The notes under the pieces are model-generated. The model did not search any database. It was given only the letters and a program-made list of their open reading frames with translations, and was not told where the DNA came from. A stretch of 37,067 bases of DNA, from the NCBI GenBank assembly GCA_002701555.1, contig NZVS01000078.1, forward strand, positions 1 through 37,067, written 5' to 3'. Of the stretch, positions 16,268 through 24,360 are shown one piece after another. Source of the stretch: Alphaproteobacteria bacterium (lineage in GTDB: Bacteria > Pseudomonadota > Alphaproteobacteria > Micavibrionales > Micavibrionaceae). The position numbers and the translations under genes were made by a program. The stretch's first letter is position 1; every line of letters starts with the position of its first letter.

Positions 16268-17065
16268 ATGTCTTTAAATGTATCTATTCCTAAAGAAGAA
16301 AATAATACCGATAAGAATGCGCCTAAAACTTTTGTCGAGCATTTGCTTGAGTTGAGATCGCGTCTTTTAATGGCGGTTGCCGCAATTGTTTTGGCTACGG
16401 CAATATCTTATTTGTTTAAAGAACATATATATGGCTTTTTGGTTAAACCCCTTGCTGATGCAATGGCTGTAACTTCTGGTGGTACGCAGCGCCTTATTTA
16501 TACTGGTTTGGCAGAGGCTTTTTTCACCTATTTGAAAGTTTCTTTTTTTACGGGGCTTTTTGTCAGTTTTCCTATACTTGCCATGCAAATATGGAAGTTT
16601 ATTGCACCAGGTCTTTACAGGGATGAAAAATATGCGTTTTTACCTTTTCTGATAGCTACCCCACTGCTTTTCTTCTGCGGGGGCGCGCTGGTATATTATG
16701 TAGTGTTGCCGCTGGCCCTGCCTTTCTTCCTTAGTTTTCAAAGCGGAGCAACACAAACAGTTCTTCCTATACAGCTTGAAGCTCGTGTATCCGAATATCT
16801 GGATCTTATCATGGTCTTAATTTTTGCTTTTGGGTTATGTTTTCAACTTCCGGTTCTTCTAAGCCTTTTAGGGCGTGCAGGGCTTGTAACAGCGAGAGGC
16901 CTGGCAAAGAAAAGACGCTATATGGTTGTTGTCGTATTCCTAGTGGCAGCTTTTCTGACACCGCCAGATATAATTTCCCAGGTTTGTCTGGCAATTCCTA
17001 TCTTACTCTTATACGAAATCTCAATTCTTTTGGTGAGATATGTCGGCAAATCTTCCTCTGTCTGA
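16268..17065 (+). CDS. tatC: Sec-independent protein translocase TatC
   Basis: This 265-residue protein has six membrane helices and the TatC N-terminal signature FVEHLLELRSRLL at about residues 22-34, the region that contacts the twin-arginine signal. Other features are the loop with LIYTGLAEAFFTYLKVSFF, WKFIAPGLYRDEK (about 107-119) and YMVVVVFLVAAFLTPPDIISQ near the C-terminus. It is the core receptor of the Tat system. Its last 26 bases overlap the start of zapE in another frame, consistent with translational coupling. No Tat substrate is obvious in this window. Confidence 0.97.
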   Translation: MSLNVSIPKEENNTDKNAPKTFVEHLLELRSRLLMAVAAIVLATAISYLFKEHIYGFLVKPLADAMAVTSGGTQRLIYTGLAEAFFTYLKVSFFTGLFVSFPILAMQIWKFIAPGLYRDEKYAFLPFLIATPLLFFCGGALVYYVVLPLALPFFLSFQSGATQTVLPIQLEARVSEYLDLIMVLIFAFGLCFQLPVLLSLLGRAGLVTARGLAKKRRYMVVVVFLVAAFLTPPDIISQVCLAIPILLLYEISILLVRYVGKSSSV

Positions 17066-18149
17066 TTGGGCAAGAAAAGGGTTTGAAGATAGAAACCTAA
17101 CACCGGATATGGCGCAGAAAGAGGCTCTGAATGCGCTGGGTCTTCTTCGTGATAAAATCATAGTTTCCAAATCACGTAAATGGAGCTTTTTCTCAAAATC
17201 GGGACATGCAGACAGTCCGTATAAGGGTGCTTACATATTTGGACCTGTAGGTCGTGGTAAAACAGTTTTAATGGATATTTTTTGTGAAGAAATATCAAAA
17301 TCAGAGTCTGTGCGCCGCATACATTTCCATGAATTTATGATCGAGGTGCATGATTTTCTGCATGAGTACAGGAAAGGCGAGAAAGGCAAGGGTGCTGATA
17401 AAGCGTTGGATGCCTACGCTGTTCAATTGTCAAAAACATACAAGTTATTATGTTTTGACGAGTTTCATGTGACAAATGTTGCTGATGCAATGATATTGTC
17501 GCGTCTGTTCACGTCACTTTTTAACAATGGCCTGTTTATTATAATGACAAGCAACTGGATGCCGGACAGACTTTACGAGGGTGGTTTGCAAAGAGTACGT
17601 TTTCTTCCGTTTATAGAATTAATAAAAAGGGTAATGATATCTATTCCTCTTGAAGGTGGAAAGGATTACAGACGTACAGGACTTCATGAAAGACAGGTTT
17701 TTTTTCAAGAAAACGAAGCAGATAAAATGAATGACCTTTTTTCTGACCTTACAGGCGGAGCGTCAAAGCAACCTGAAAAAATAAAACTGCGCGGACGAAT
17801 GTTACACGTTGGGGCAGCCTCAAAAAATGTTGCCGAATTTACGTTCAATGAATTATGCGAAAAACCTCTTGGTGCGGAAGATTATCTTAAACTGGCTGAA
17901 AGATTTGATGTGATATTTTTAAAAAATATTCCTGTTCTTGATGAAACAATGAGAAATGAATCTAAACGTCTGATGTCGTTAATTGATGTCTTATATGATA
18001 AAAAGAAAATGCTGGTTATGTCCTCTGAAAAAGCCATAACCGAAATATTTAAGGGTAATACCCATAAGTTTGAATTTGAAAGAACGTTATCGCGTATACA
18101 GGAAATGGGATCCACGCTTTATTTGAAAGATTTTGAGAATGTTGGATAA
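17040..18149 (+). CDS. zapE: ZapE / AFG1-like ATPase
   Basis: The 369-residue AFG1-family P-loop ATPase has Walker A GPVGRGKT at residues 68-75 and Walker B LLCFDEFHVTNVADA at about 135-149. Family motifs HFHEFMIEVH (about 96-105) and a sensor-like MTSNWMPDRLYEGGLQR are also present. ZapE destabilises FtsZ polymers in E. coli, and mitochondrial AFG1 works with membrane proteases. In many alphaproteobacteria zapE lies next to the mdh-suc genes; here sucC is about 8 kb further on, with accessory genes in between and no mdh. It overlaps tatC by 26 bases and the next gene by 11. Confidence 0.95.
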   Translation: MSANLPLSDWARKGFEDRNLTPDMAQKEALNALGLLRDKIIVSKSRKWSFFSKSGHADSPYKGAYIFGPVGRGKTVLMDIFCEEISKSESVRRIHFHEFMIEVHDFLHEYRKGEKGKGADKALDAYAVQLSKTYKLLCFDEFHVTNVADAMILSRLFTSLFNNGLFIIMTSNWMPDRLYEGGLQRVRFLPFIELIKRVMISIPLEGGKDYRRTGLHERQVFFQENEADKMNDLFSDLTGGASKQPEKIKLRGRMLHVGAASKNVAEFTFNELCEKPLGAEDYLKLAERFDVIFLKNIPVLDETMRNESKRLMSLIDVLYDKKKMLVMSSEKAITEIFKGNTHKFEFERTLSRIQEMGSTLYLKDFENVG

Positions 18150-19386
18150 GTTAAAAAAACGATTTGGATTTACCAGACCTGACCGCAAAGAAGAGAAAAA
18201 AATGGCCAGTGATGGGTCTTTGCCGGAACGCATGAAACTCGCCAAAAGCAAAAAAACATCTCCGGATATATTATATTATCTCGCAGAACACGACAAAGAT
18301 GCCTCTATACGACAGGCTGTAGCCAAAAATACTGCAACACCGTTACAAGCCAGTAAGGTTTTATCCAAGGATACAGACATTGATGTACGCCTCGCATTGG
18401 CAGAGCGTCTTATATATTTGCTTCCCCAATTGTCGGAAGACAAGCAGGGTCAAATTTATACCTTTGCTGTTAATGCACTCGGGGCGCTGGCATTGGATGA
18501 GGTTCTCAAAATCAGGGTGGCTTTATCGAGTGCATTAAAGGATCATGTTCATGCACCGCCAAAAATTGTCCTGCAGTTAGCTAAAGATATTGAGCGCGAA
18601 GTGTCAGAGCCGGTTTTACGTTATTGCATATTGTTGCCTGACGAAGATTTAATGGAAATATTAAAAGGCCATCCTGCAAGCTGGGCAATCTCAGCCATAG
18701 CGTCGCGTGAGAAAATTTCCGAAGCTTTATCTACGGCTGTTTATGAGACTGAAGACGAGCCGGGAACTTTGGCTTTGATCGGAAACACAGGAGCAGAAAT
18801 AGCCGTACAAACCCTTACTTCAATTGTACAGAAGGCAAAAGATTTGCCGGACTGGCACAAGCCCTTGGCCTCAAATCCGCATCTTCCTCCCGAGCTGGCA
18901 AAAGAAATGGCATTTTACGCCGACCAGTCTGTGCGGGATATCTTATTGGCGCGTACAGATTTTGATAACCGCGAAATTGAGGATATAAGCAAAGCTTTTA
19001 AAAGGCGTCTTGCTTTTCTTGAAGAAGAAGATAGTGGAAAAACGGCTTTGCAACGTGTGCAAGAAGCATATGCCAAAGGTGAGCTGGATGATGAGTTTGT
19101 TATGGATGCAATAGGTGTGCGTGACACAGAATTTGTTGAATATGCTTTGGCAGCAAAAACTTCAATTCCTGTCGAGGCGGTAAGAAAAGTCATGAAACTA
19201 CATGCCCCAAAGCCCACTATTGCACTGGTCTGGAAAGCAGGACTTTCTATGCGCACGGCTTTAGCAATACAGCGGGAAATTGCCAAAGTACCTTCTGCGG
19301 AGATTATGAATCCACGTGGAGGTACAGATTATCCACTTACAAAAGAAGAGCTAGAGTGGCAGTTAGATTTTCTGGGGTTATCCTGA
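18139..19386 (+). CDS. DUF2336 domain-containing protein (HEAT-like repeats)
   Basis: The 415-residue protein fits DUF2336, a family of alphaproteobacterial helical-repeat proteins. Repeats of about 30 residues are visible, such as ILYYLAEHDKDASIRQAVAKN, VLSKDTDIDVRLALAERL, LALDEVLKIRVALSSALKD and LAKDIEREVSEPVLRY, the LRK/HEAT-like form of the family. Function is unknown; some members occur near signalling or envelope genes. I take ATG 18139, overlapping the zapE stop by 11 bases, rather than the in-frame TTG two codons earlier. The N-terminus is basic (LDKLKKRFGF), which might contact membrane or nucleic acid. It is the last gene of the scp-tat-zapE run. Confidence 0.85.
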   Translation: MLDKLKKRFGFTRPDRKEEKKMASDGSLPERMKLAKSKKTSPDILYYLAEHDKDASIRQAVAKNTATPLQASKVLSKDTDIDVRLALAERLIYLLPQLSEDKQGQIYTFAVNALGALALDEVLKIRVALSSALKDHVHAPPKIVLQLAKDIEREVSEPVLRYCILLPDEDLMEILKGHPASWAISAIASREKISEALSTAVYETEDEPGTLALIGNTGAEIAVQTLTSIVQKAKDLPDWHKPLASNPHLPPELAKEMAFYADQSVRDILLARTDFDNREIEDISKAFKRRLAFLEEEDSGKTALQRVQEAYAKGELDDEFVMDAIGVRDTEFVEYALAAKTSIPVEAVRKVMKLHAPKPTIALVWKAGLSMRTALAIQREIAKVPSAEIMNPRGGTDYPLTKEELEWQLDFLGLS

Positions 19387-19411
19387 TTTGAGGTAATTTA
19401 GAAAATTCTAC

Positions 19412-19440
19412 TTTAGAAATTCCCATAATTATGGTATAAA
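19412..19440 (+). promoter_or_regulatory. Candidate promoter with a perfect 12-base palindrome
   Basis: TTTAGA at 19412-19417 (4 of 6 to the -35 consensus) and TATAAA at 19435-19440 (5 of 6 to -10) are separated by 17 bases. The spacer holds the perfect palindrome CCATAATTATGG at 19423-19434, directly touching the -10. A regulator bound there would block the promoter. The downstream gene encodes a protein with an Xre-like helix-turn-helix region, so autoregulation is possible. The gene then has a GGGAG Shine-Dalgarno 7 bases before its ATG. Confidence 0.4.
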
Positions 19441-19465
19441 ACCGTAATAATCAGGGAGTTTAACT

Positions 19466-20650
19466 ATGAAAAAAGGTAATAAAATTACCGAACTATTTGG
19501 CGATAAAGATTACTTTAGTGGAGTGAAAGGCCTTCATCCTATTCACGTTCAGGCTATTTTGGCTGATATGGATTTAGAAGAGATCGTTCCGCCTTGGGAA
19601 AATCCTGAACTTTTTGTCGAGCGTTTCAGCGGTTATGCTGAAAAAAGTGCAGGAAAAAAAGAGTTTGATTTTCCATCTGCCGATTCTCTGGCTTGGGTAT
19701 GTAAAAAGATGGATGTACATCCAAGTGAGTTATTTACGCCCGGCTACGGCAATCCTCTCCCGAAACAGCTTACCGAACTTCATGTATCCATCATTATGGA
19801 TGAATCATTACCGGATGCTTTGCGTGACAAGTCACGGGAAACCCTTGATTTGGACAGCGAGTTTTCAGATATGTTTTTTAGGGACAATTCTGAATATAAA
19901 GAATTGATACAATATGTGGACAGCGAATGGCAGGCCTACACTCAAAAAGAACGTAGACTGACAAATAATGCGCCTGAAAGGCAATCTTGTGCTTTTGGAG
20001 ATACGCAAAGCCTTGCTAAAAATTTCGAAATGTCAGGGCGTGTTTTGACTGTCGAAGAGAGTCGTAATGCGCAAACACGCATTGACCACTTTTTTGCACG
20101 TATCGAGTTGCCTTTATTAGCTGTAAAAGAAAAACTCACAGACAAAAAGAATGTTACACAAACAGCTAGAGAAAAACTTTCTGCTCAACTGAAAGCTATC
20201 TATGAAGAAGACGCTACAGTGCTTTTGGAAAATCTCGAAAAATGGGATTATTTACGTCAAGATGCGGCAGATATCTCAGATAATATAGATGTGCTTGTCC
20301 GTTTTCCTCAGAGTTTAGGAACGTTAAAAGAGGCAGCTGGATCTAAAAATATGTCTGCCAGCGATGAATTCAGATTGGAATGCATAGAACTAGGCGAATC
20401 CATAAAAAACTATCTTTTTGCATATAATGAATGGGAATATCTGGAAGATAAATGGGAAAAAGGGCGCAATGATAAATCTGTCTTTGGTAAGTGCGATAAG
20501 CTCCTGAATTCTCAAAAAGGTCAGGTCGCCATCGGATATTATCAAAATACCTTGCTTACACACAGAAACCCCATATTCCTTGACCGTTGCAAGGATATGC
20601 CAAATGACATAGTAAAGTTTGGCGCGGCCCGGCAACCAACTCAGCTGTAA
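19466..20650 (+). CDS. Uncharacterised protein with a possible N-terminal Xre-like HTH region, paralog 1 of a tandem pair
   Basis: I do not recognise this 394-residue protein. It is clearly related to the next gene's product. Shared blocks are: CKKMDVHPSELFTPG plus NPLP (residues 79-98) against CRFLQIHPYHFFKPR plus NPMP; VLLENLEKWDYLR against VLQSFENWDMAR; and GQVAIGYYQNTLL against GQTAQGFYSNRVL. Residues 23-95 have the outline of a degenerate Cro/C1-type helix-turn-helix: an HPI start, two helices, then a helix ending in the xxVHPSELF tail typical of Xre domains. The rest is charged and mainly helical, with heptad-like stretches around 205-245. There is no signal peptide or membrane segment, so it is cytoplasmic. 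The GGGAG Shine-Dalgarno sets the start. DNA binding is inference. Confidence 0.7.
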   Translation: MKKGNKITELFGDKDYFSGVKGLHPIHVQAILADMDLEEIVPPWENPELFVERFSGYAEKSAGKKEFDFPSADSLAWVCKKMDVHPSELFTPGYGNPLPKQLTELHVSIIMDESLPDALRDKSRETLDLDSEFSDMFFRDNSEYKELIQYVDSEWQAYTQKERRLTNNAPERQSCAFGDTQSLAKNFEMSGRVLTVEESRNAQTRIDHFFARIELPLLAVKEKLTDKKNVTQTAREKLSAQLKAIYEEDATVLLENLEKWDYLRQDAADISDNIDVLVRFPQSLGTLKEAAGSKNMSASDEFRLECIELGESIKNYLFAYNEWEYLEDKWEKGRNDKSVFGKCDKLLNSQKGQVAIGYYQNTLLTHRNPIFLDRCKDMPNDIVKFGAARQPTQL

Positions 20651-20663
20651 GGTGTTTAAAAAC

Positions 20664-21887
20664 GTGTCAGGCCAGTCCATTATCGAATATCCTACCGATT
20701 ATCCGGCAACACGGCAAAAGTTTGTCAAACATCCGGATGGCAACGTAATACCCGATGATTTCAGTGCGTACAGAACTCACCCAATCAGGACACTAAGCGT
20801 ACAACAAGGTTATGATGTAGATGATTTACCATGTCTGACCGGAAGACCGGAACAAATGATCAAGCTTTACGGAGGGTATGGTGAGGGGCGCCAGCCTGAC
20901 TGGCATCAGGTCTTTCCAGAGCCCAGGCAAATGAAAGCAATTTGCCGATTTTTGCAAATACACCCCTATCATTTCTTCAAACCGCGTCTGGATAATCCGA
21001 TGCCTGAAAATCTGGTTAAGTTACACAAGGATATTATTCTTGATCCGAATACAAAATACTTTGATCGTAATTTATCAAAGCAGGCATTAAGGCAGGAAAT
21101 TTCTAATATTGCTAATTTCTCCGAAAAATACCCCACATATAAAAAGTTTTTTGAAAGTGTTGATGGTCATTGGGAAAAAACAATGGGCCCCCGAGGTGTT
21201 GAAATAGATAACTTGTTCTCATCTGCTTTCAGAGGTAGCGCCGGAAATCCGGCTTCTTTTTACTTCATGCCGAATGATGAGGGTAAGGCCGTGCCTATAG
21301 ACATAGCTCTCAGCGGCGAATTCCGTATGACGCATTACAGAAGCTTTCTTGAAAAGGATATACCAGTCTGGAAAAGCAAAATCGAAGAGTTGGAAGAAGA
21401 TCTGCAAGGCAGTAGGAACATCGTTCTCGATATGCTTTCTGAATTTTATTACGATGATAGCAAGACGGTTTTGCAGTCCTTTGAAAACTGGGACATGGCG
21501 CGTAATCACAAAGGGGCTGACAGGGAAAATGCCTTAAGAATAGTGCTGAGACATAACCCTGAGCAATTCGGCGAAATGATAAAGCTTGTAAAAGATAAAT
21601 TAAGAAACAGCTTTTCATCGAAAAGCGAAAGGTTGGATCATCTGGAATATGTTTTGGGTGATTATCTTTCGCGTCACAAGGCTGCTGAACTTCTTAAAAC
21701 CAAAATCGCACATAATGAACAAAAACGCGATTCATCCAAACGTATATTGGGTAAGAGTTTGGGGCAGACAGCGCAAGGGTTTTACAGTAACCGTGTTTTG
21801 ATGTTTGGTGATTTCGAAACCTGGTTGAATCTGGATCTGGACAGTTTTTCAACAGCTGCAGACACTAAGGAAAATCCCGCGCCTTGA
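20664..21887 (+). CDS. Uncharacterised protein with a possible Xre-like HTH region, paralog 2 of a tandem pair
   Basis: This 407-residue protein is homologous to the preceding one over most of its length. Its N-terminal region is the better helix-turn-helix match: LSVQQGYDVDDLPCLTGRPE at residues 44-63 followed by MKAICRFLQIHPYHFF at 90-105. This matches the order recognition helix, turn, then tail of Xre-type regulators. The remaining 300 residues are charged and helical. The frame is open upstream into the first gene (TTG 20619). I prefer GTG 20664, because TAAGGTG at 20648-20654 can act as its Shine-Dalgarno, giving a 13-base gap after the first stop. GTG 20652 is the alternative. The pair is one operon. 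Its target is unknown. Confidence 0.68.
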   Translation: MSGQSIIEYPTDYPATRQKFVKHPDGNVIPDDFSAYRTHPIRTLSVQQGYDVDDLPCLTGRPEQMIKLYGGYGEGRQPDWHQVFPEPRQMKAICRFLQIHPYHFFKPRLDNPMPENLVKLHKDIILDPNTKYFDRNLSKQALRQEISNIANFSEKYPTYKKFFESVDGHWEKTMGPRGVEIDNLFSSAFRGSAGNPASFYFMPNDEGKAVPIDIALSGEFRMTHYRSFLEKDIPVWKSKIEELEEDLQGSRNIVLDMLSEFYYDDSKTVLQSFENWDMARNHKGADRENALRIVLRHNPEQFGEMIKLVKDKLRNSFSSKSERLDHLEYVLGDYLSRHKAAELLKTKIAHNEQKRDSSKRILGKSLGQTAQGFYSNRVLMFGDFETWLNLDLDSFSTAADTKENPAP

Positions 21888-21905
21888 AAAAAGGTCACGG
21901 GCTTT
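21876..21905 (+). terminator. Possible terminator after the HTH-like pair
   Basis: CCCG-CG-CCTT pairs with AAGG-TCA-CGGG across a short GAAAA loop, with a mismatch in the middle, and CTTTAAAT follows. The hairpin overlaps the last codons and stop of the second paralog. The T-run is short, so this is a weak candidate. Confidence 0.35.
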
Positions 21906-21940
21906 AAATATTTCTCTTTAAAAAATTTTCTGGGGTTTTA

Positions 21941-22963
21941 TTACCCGAGTGCCAGTTGTGGTTCTTGAGCAGGTGCAGGCGTTCTGGCAGAGGCATAAAC
22001 CTGATCTACATCTTCCTGAAGACTGTCACAACGATTCATCCAACCTCTATAATTTCTTGTGTAAACAGCCTTACCCGTGGCGTTTAGACTTGCATAATGA
22101 TTTCTTTTTAAATCGACCAACTCATTACCATCTGCTACCCCGTCATTTCTGGAGGCTGTAGCAATGTGTTGTCTGGCTTTACCGACACCGGCATTTACCG
22201 CAGTGTCAAATGCAACTAGACGGGCGGCCGGATCAGAAATATTTTCAATTCCTGCCTTATCCCAAAATTCACGCTTATAGAAATCTTTTGTTACTTCAAG
22301 TGCTCCTTCGCGGTCGCCTGATCTCAAAAGACCCATTACTTCATTATATGTTCCTTGGTGGTATTTGGATGCTATACCGAACACTGTGGCTCCCCCGGCA
22401 TCATATTTTCCATCATGCCAACCACCTTCATGAGCCAAAACCTTGTCAAAGGCTTCATCGTAACTACCGTCAAATGCACCGTTTTCTCTGAGCTGAGCAG
22501 CAGAAAGACCTGCAGCGGCAGAAGTTACACCTGTTGCTAGAGCGGCGGAAGTAGAGGCTGATGAAAGGTCAATATCACCATTAGAATCAAGCTCTATACC
22601 TTCCAGATCTTTGATCATTTGCTCGATCTGTTCAGGGTCTAAATTCTGCCCATTCAATTCAGCAGTGGATTCGTAATAATGTCCGAGAAGCATAAGAAGG
22701 ACATAGCCTTCATCCTCGCGCGAAACTTCACGGCCTGTATTTGCGCTTGGCTCCTGAGAATATGGTTTTGCGCCGCTAACCATATTGAAGTTATTTGTAT
22801 TTGTTGCTTCAGCTTCCTGGTTCAAATCCAAAGCACCCTGTCTTGCAGGATTAGAAAATCTCTCTGTTATCCCGTTACCGGAAATACCGCCAGCATTGCC
22901 TATTGCCAATGCTGCGTGGCTGGTAGTGCCTAAGGCTGATGATTTAACTGTTTCTTGTACCAT
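21941..22963 (-). CDS. Glycoside hydrolase family 108 muramidase-like protein without a Sec signal
   Basis: The 340-residue protein has two halves. Residues 1-165 are low-complexity, with one hydrophobic stretch (GYVLLMLLGHYY, about 86-97) and no signal peptide. Residues about 167-330 match GH108: YDEAFDKVLAHEGGW with catalytic Glu179, DAGGATVFGIASKY, FYKREFWDKAG, and AFDTAVNAGVGKARQHI, then the region corresponding to the peptidoglycan-binding part (LVDLKRNHYASL, NYRGWMNRC). GH108 proteins include phage-type endolysins and the RcGTA endolysin, which cleave the glycan strand. No holin gene lies nearby. A TAGAAT hexamer ends 6 bases before the ATG and no Shine-Dalgarno is seen. Confidence 0.88.
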   Translation of the reverse strand: MVQETVKSSALGTTSHAALAIGNAGGISGNGITERFSNPARQGALDLNQEAEATNTNNFNMVSGAKPYSQEPSANTGREVSREDEGYVLLMLLGHYYESTAELNGQNLDPEQIEQMIKDLEGIELDSNGDIDLSSASTSAALATGVTSAAAGLSAAQLRENGAFDGSYDEAFDKVLAHEGGWHDGKYDAGGATVFGIASKYHQGTYNEVMGLLRSGDREGALEVTKDFYKREFWDKAGIENISDPAARLVAFDTAVNAGVGKARQHIATASRNDGVADGNELVDLKRNHYASLNATGKAVYTRNYRGWMNRCDSLQEDVDQVYASARTPAPAQEPQLALG

Positions 22964-22969
22964 GCTTAT

Positions 22970-22975
22970 ATTCTA
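22970..22975 (-). promoter_or_regulatory. -10-like hexamer abutting the GH108 start
   Basis: TAGAAT (minus strand) ends 6 bases before ATG 22963, which would put the transcript start at or next to the start codon. A TTGCAT 18 bases upstream is a poor -35. There is no Shine-Dalgarno. Confidence 0.4.
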
Positions 22976-23031
22976 GCGTATCTTTCTTAACAAATGCAAA
23001 ACAACTCAAAAAATATATATTTTTCAATCTG

Positions 23032-24135
23032 TTAAGATATTACCGGGCCATGGTATTCTGGCGTTGCATTCATACCTTGTTTGTGACCAAGTCCTGCTTG
23101 CTGATATGACTCTCTAGCCTCATTGATGAGACCTTGTCTAACTGAACTATCACCAAGATTCTGGCCCATAGCGCTTGCCGGGCTTACAATCTGATATCTG
23201 CCGTTGCCATCAGCAATTCCTACTTCAAAGTGCAGGTGAGGCCCAGAAGAGCGCCCTGTACTACCACTTTGGCCAATAACTGTGTCCGGACCTACAGTTT
23301 GTCCTTCTCTAACATCAACATCACTCAAGTGAGCGTAACGTGTAAATAAGCCGTTGCCATGGTCTATATCGATGTATTTACCCCATCCGTCAGCATCGTT
23401 TCCAACATTATGTACACGGCCTTCTGCGGCAGCGTAAAGATCGGTACCTGTAGGAACAGGGTAATCCCCGCCTTCATGCATTCGTGATCCACCACGGTGT
23501 ACAATATCCTGGCCTGTGCGATAGTCACCTTTTATAGGGAATTGCAACGTTACATTACCATCTGAAGAGAAAGTGCTTCCACCTTCTATTGAAGGCCCGT
23601 CATGATCATGTCCGGCACCGGCAGCCATACCCGCTCCTGCGACACCAAGTCCAGGAATTAGGGATGAGAACATCTGACCGATAAGACCTTCTATATTCAT
23701 GCCTTCCAGGCTGTTGCCATTTGCCTGACCAAGGCCAAAAACTTCCATAATAATGGTCATGAATATACCCATGCCAATATTCTCGGTTACCATATCGGGC
23801 ATTCTGTCCGCAACTTGCTGAGTGCGTTCTACTGATTCATCTAAAAGTGCTGTTTCTTCAGGTGTCATTTCACGACCCTCTGCGCGAGCATTGGCTTGAG
23901 CCTCTTCGTATGCGCGCTGGCGTAAAGTCGCCTGGTCATGTTCATTATGCCTGTCCATTCTATCATCGCGTAATTGAGCTTCTGCATCGGGCTGTTCGGT
24001 GCGGATAGAAGATTCGGGGGGAGGGCCTGCAACCGCGGTTTCAGGACGAATTGACGCCGCAGGCGGTGCAGCGGCAACTGCTGGAGCAGGTTGCTGTATC
24101 TGTGGTTCTCTTTCTTGTGTTGCTGTTATAGCCAT
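23032..24135 (-). CDS. M23/LytM-family metallopeptidase without a Sec signal
   Basis: This 367-residue protein carries a C-terminal peptidase M23 domain (about residues 195-315). The zinc ligands are visible: His220 and Asp224 in MHEGGDYPVPTGT, His302 in GPHLHFEVG, with His269 (RYAHLS) and His300 as catalytic histidines. M23 enzymes cut peptidoglycan cross-bridges or peptide stems. The N-terminal 110 residues are alanine/proline-rich and then charged helical. Residues about 120-166 are hydrophobic (GIFMTIIMEVFGLG and a glycine-rich stretch), which could insert into or cross a membrane. The protein starts MAITATQERE, so there is no Sec signal. All catalytic residues are intact, so it is probably active. 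It is preceded by a near-leaderless promoter signal. Confidence 0.92.
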   Translation of the reverse strand: MAITATQEREPQIQQPAPAVAAAPPAASIRPETAVAGPPPESSIRTEQPDAEAQLRDDRMDRHNEHDQATLRQRAYEEAQANARAEGREMTPEETALLDESVERTQQVADRMPDMVTENIGMGIFMTIIMEVFGLGQANGNSLEGMNIEGLIGQMFSSLIPGLGVAGAGMAAGAGHDHDGPSIEGGSTFSSDGNVTLQFPIKGDYRTGQDIVHRGGSRMHEGGDYPVPTGTDLYAAAEGRVHNVGNDADGWGKYIDIDHGNGLFTRYAHLSDVDVREGQTVGPDTVIGQSGSTGRSSGPHLHFEVGIADGNGRYQIVSPASAMGQNLGDSSVRQGLINEARESYQQAGLGHKQGMNATPEYHGPVIS

Positions 24136-24141
24136 ATTTAT

Positions 24142-24171
24142 ATTCTATATAACTCTTATATTCATTACCAA
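24142..24171 (-). promoter_or_regulatory. Candidate near-leaderless promoter of the M23 gene
   Basis: On the minus strand TTGGTA (24171-24166), 18 bases, then TAGAAT (24147-24142), then 6 bases to ATG 24135. The octamer GAATATAA occurs three times here (24179-24172, 24163-24156, 24145-24138), with starts 16 and 18 bases apart. The third copy covers the -10. No Shine-Dalgarno lies between the hexamer and the ATG. Confidence 0.5.
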
Positions 24172-24342
24172 TTATATTCAAAAAGTATTAAATTTCAGTT
24201 ACTTATTTAATTTATTGACATTATGTAATTAAAAATAAGTTTTTGATTGATCGCAAAGTTTTTCCCAAGCATACAATAAATATTACCCATAAATGGATTA
24301 TGCCTAGCAATAGGTGAATATATTATTAAGGGTAAAAACTTA

Positions 24343-24360
24343 AGGTTAGGCGTTTAACCT
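24343..24360 (-). repeat. Inverted repeat GGTTA-N6-TAACC at the end of the 352-residue gene
   Basis: AGGTTA (24343-24348) and TAACCT (24355-24360) form a perfect 6-base stem over the stop codon of the minus-strand gene; TAAGTTTTTACC follows on that strand. It may be a weak terminator. A similar repeat (GGTTA-N7-TAACC, 25455-25471) lies upstream of the same gene. Confidence 0.35.
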
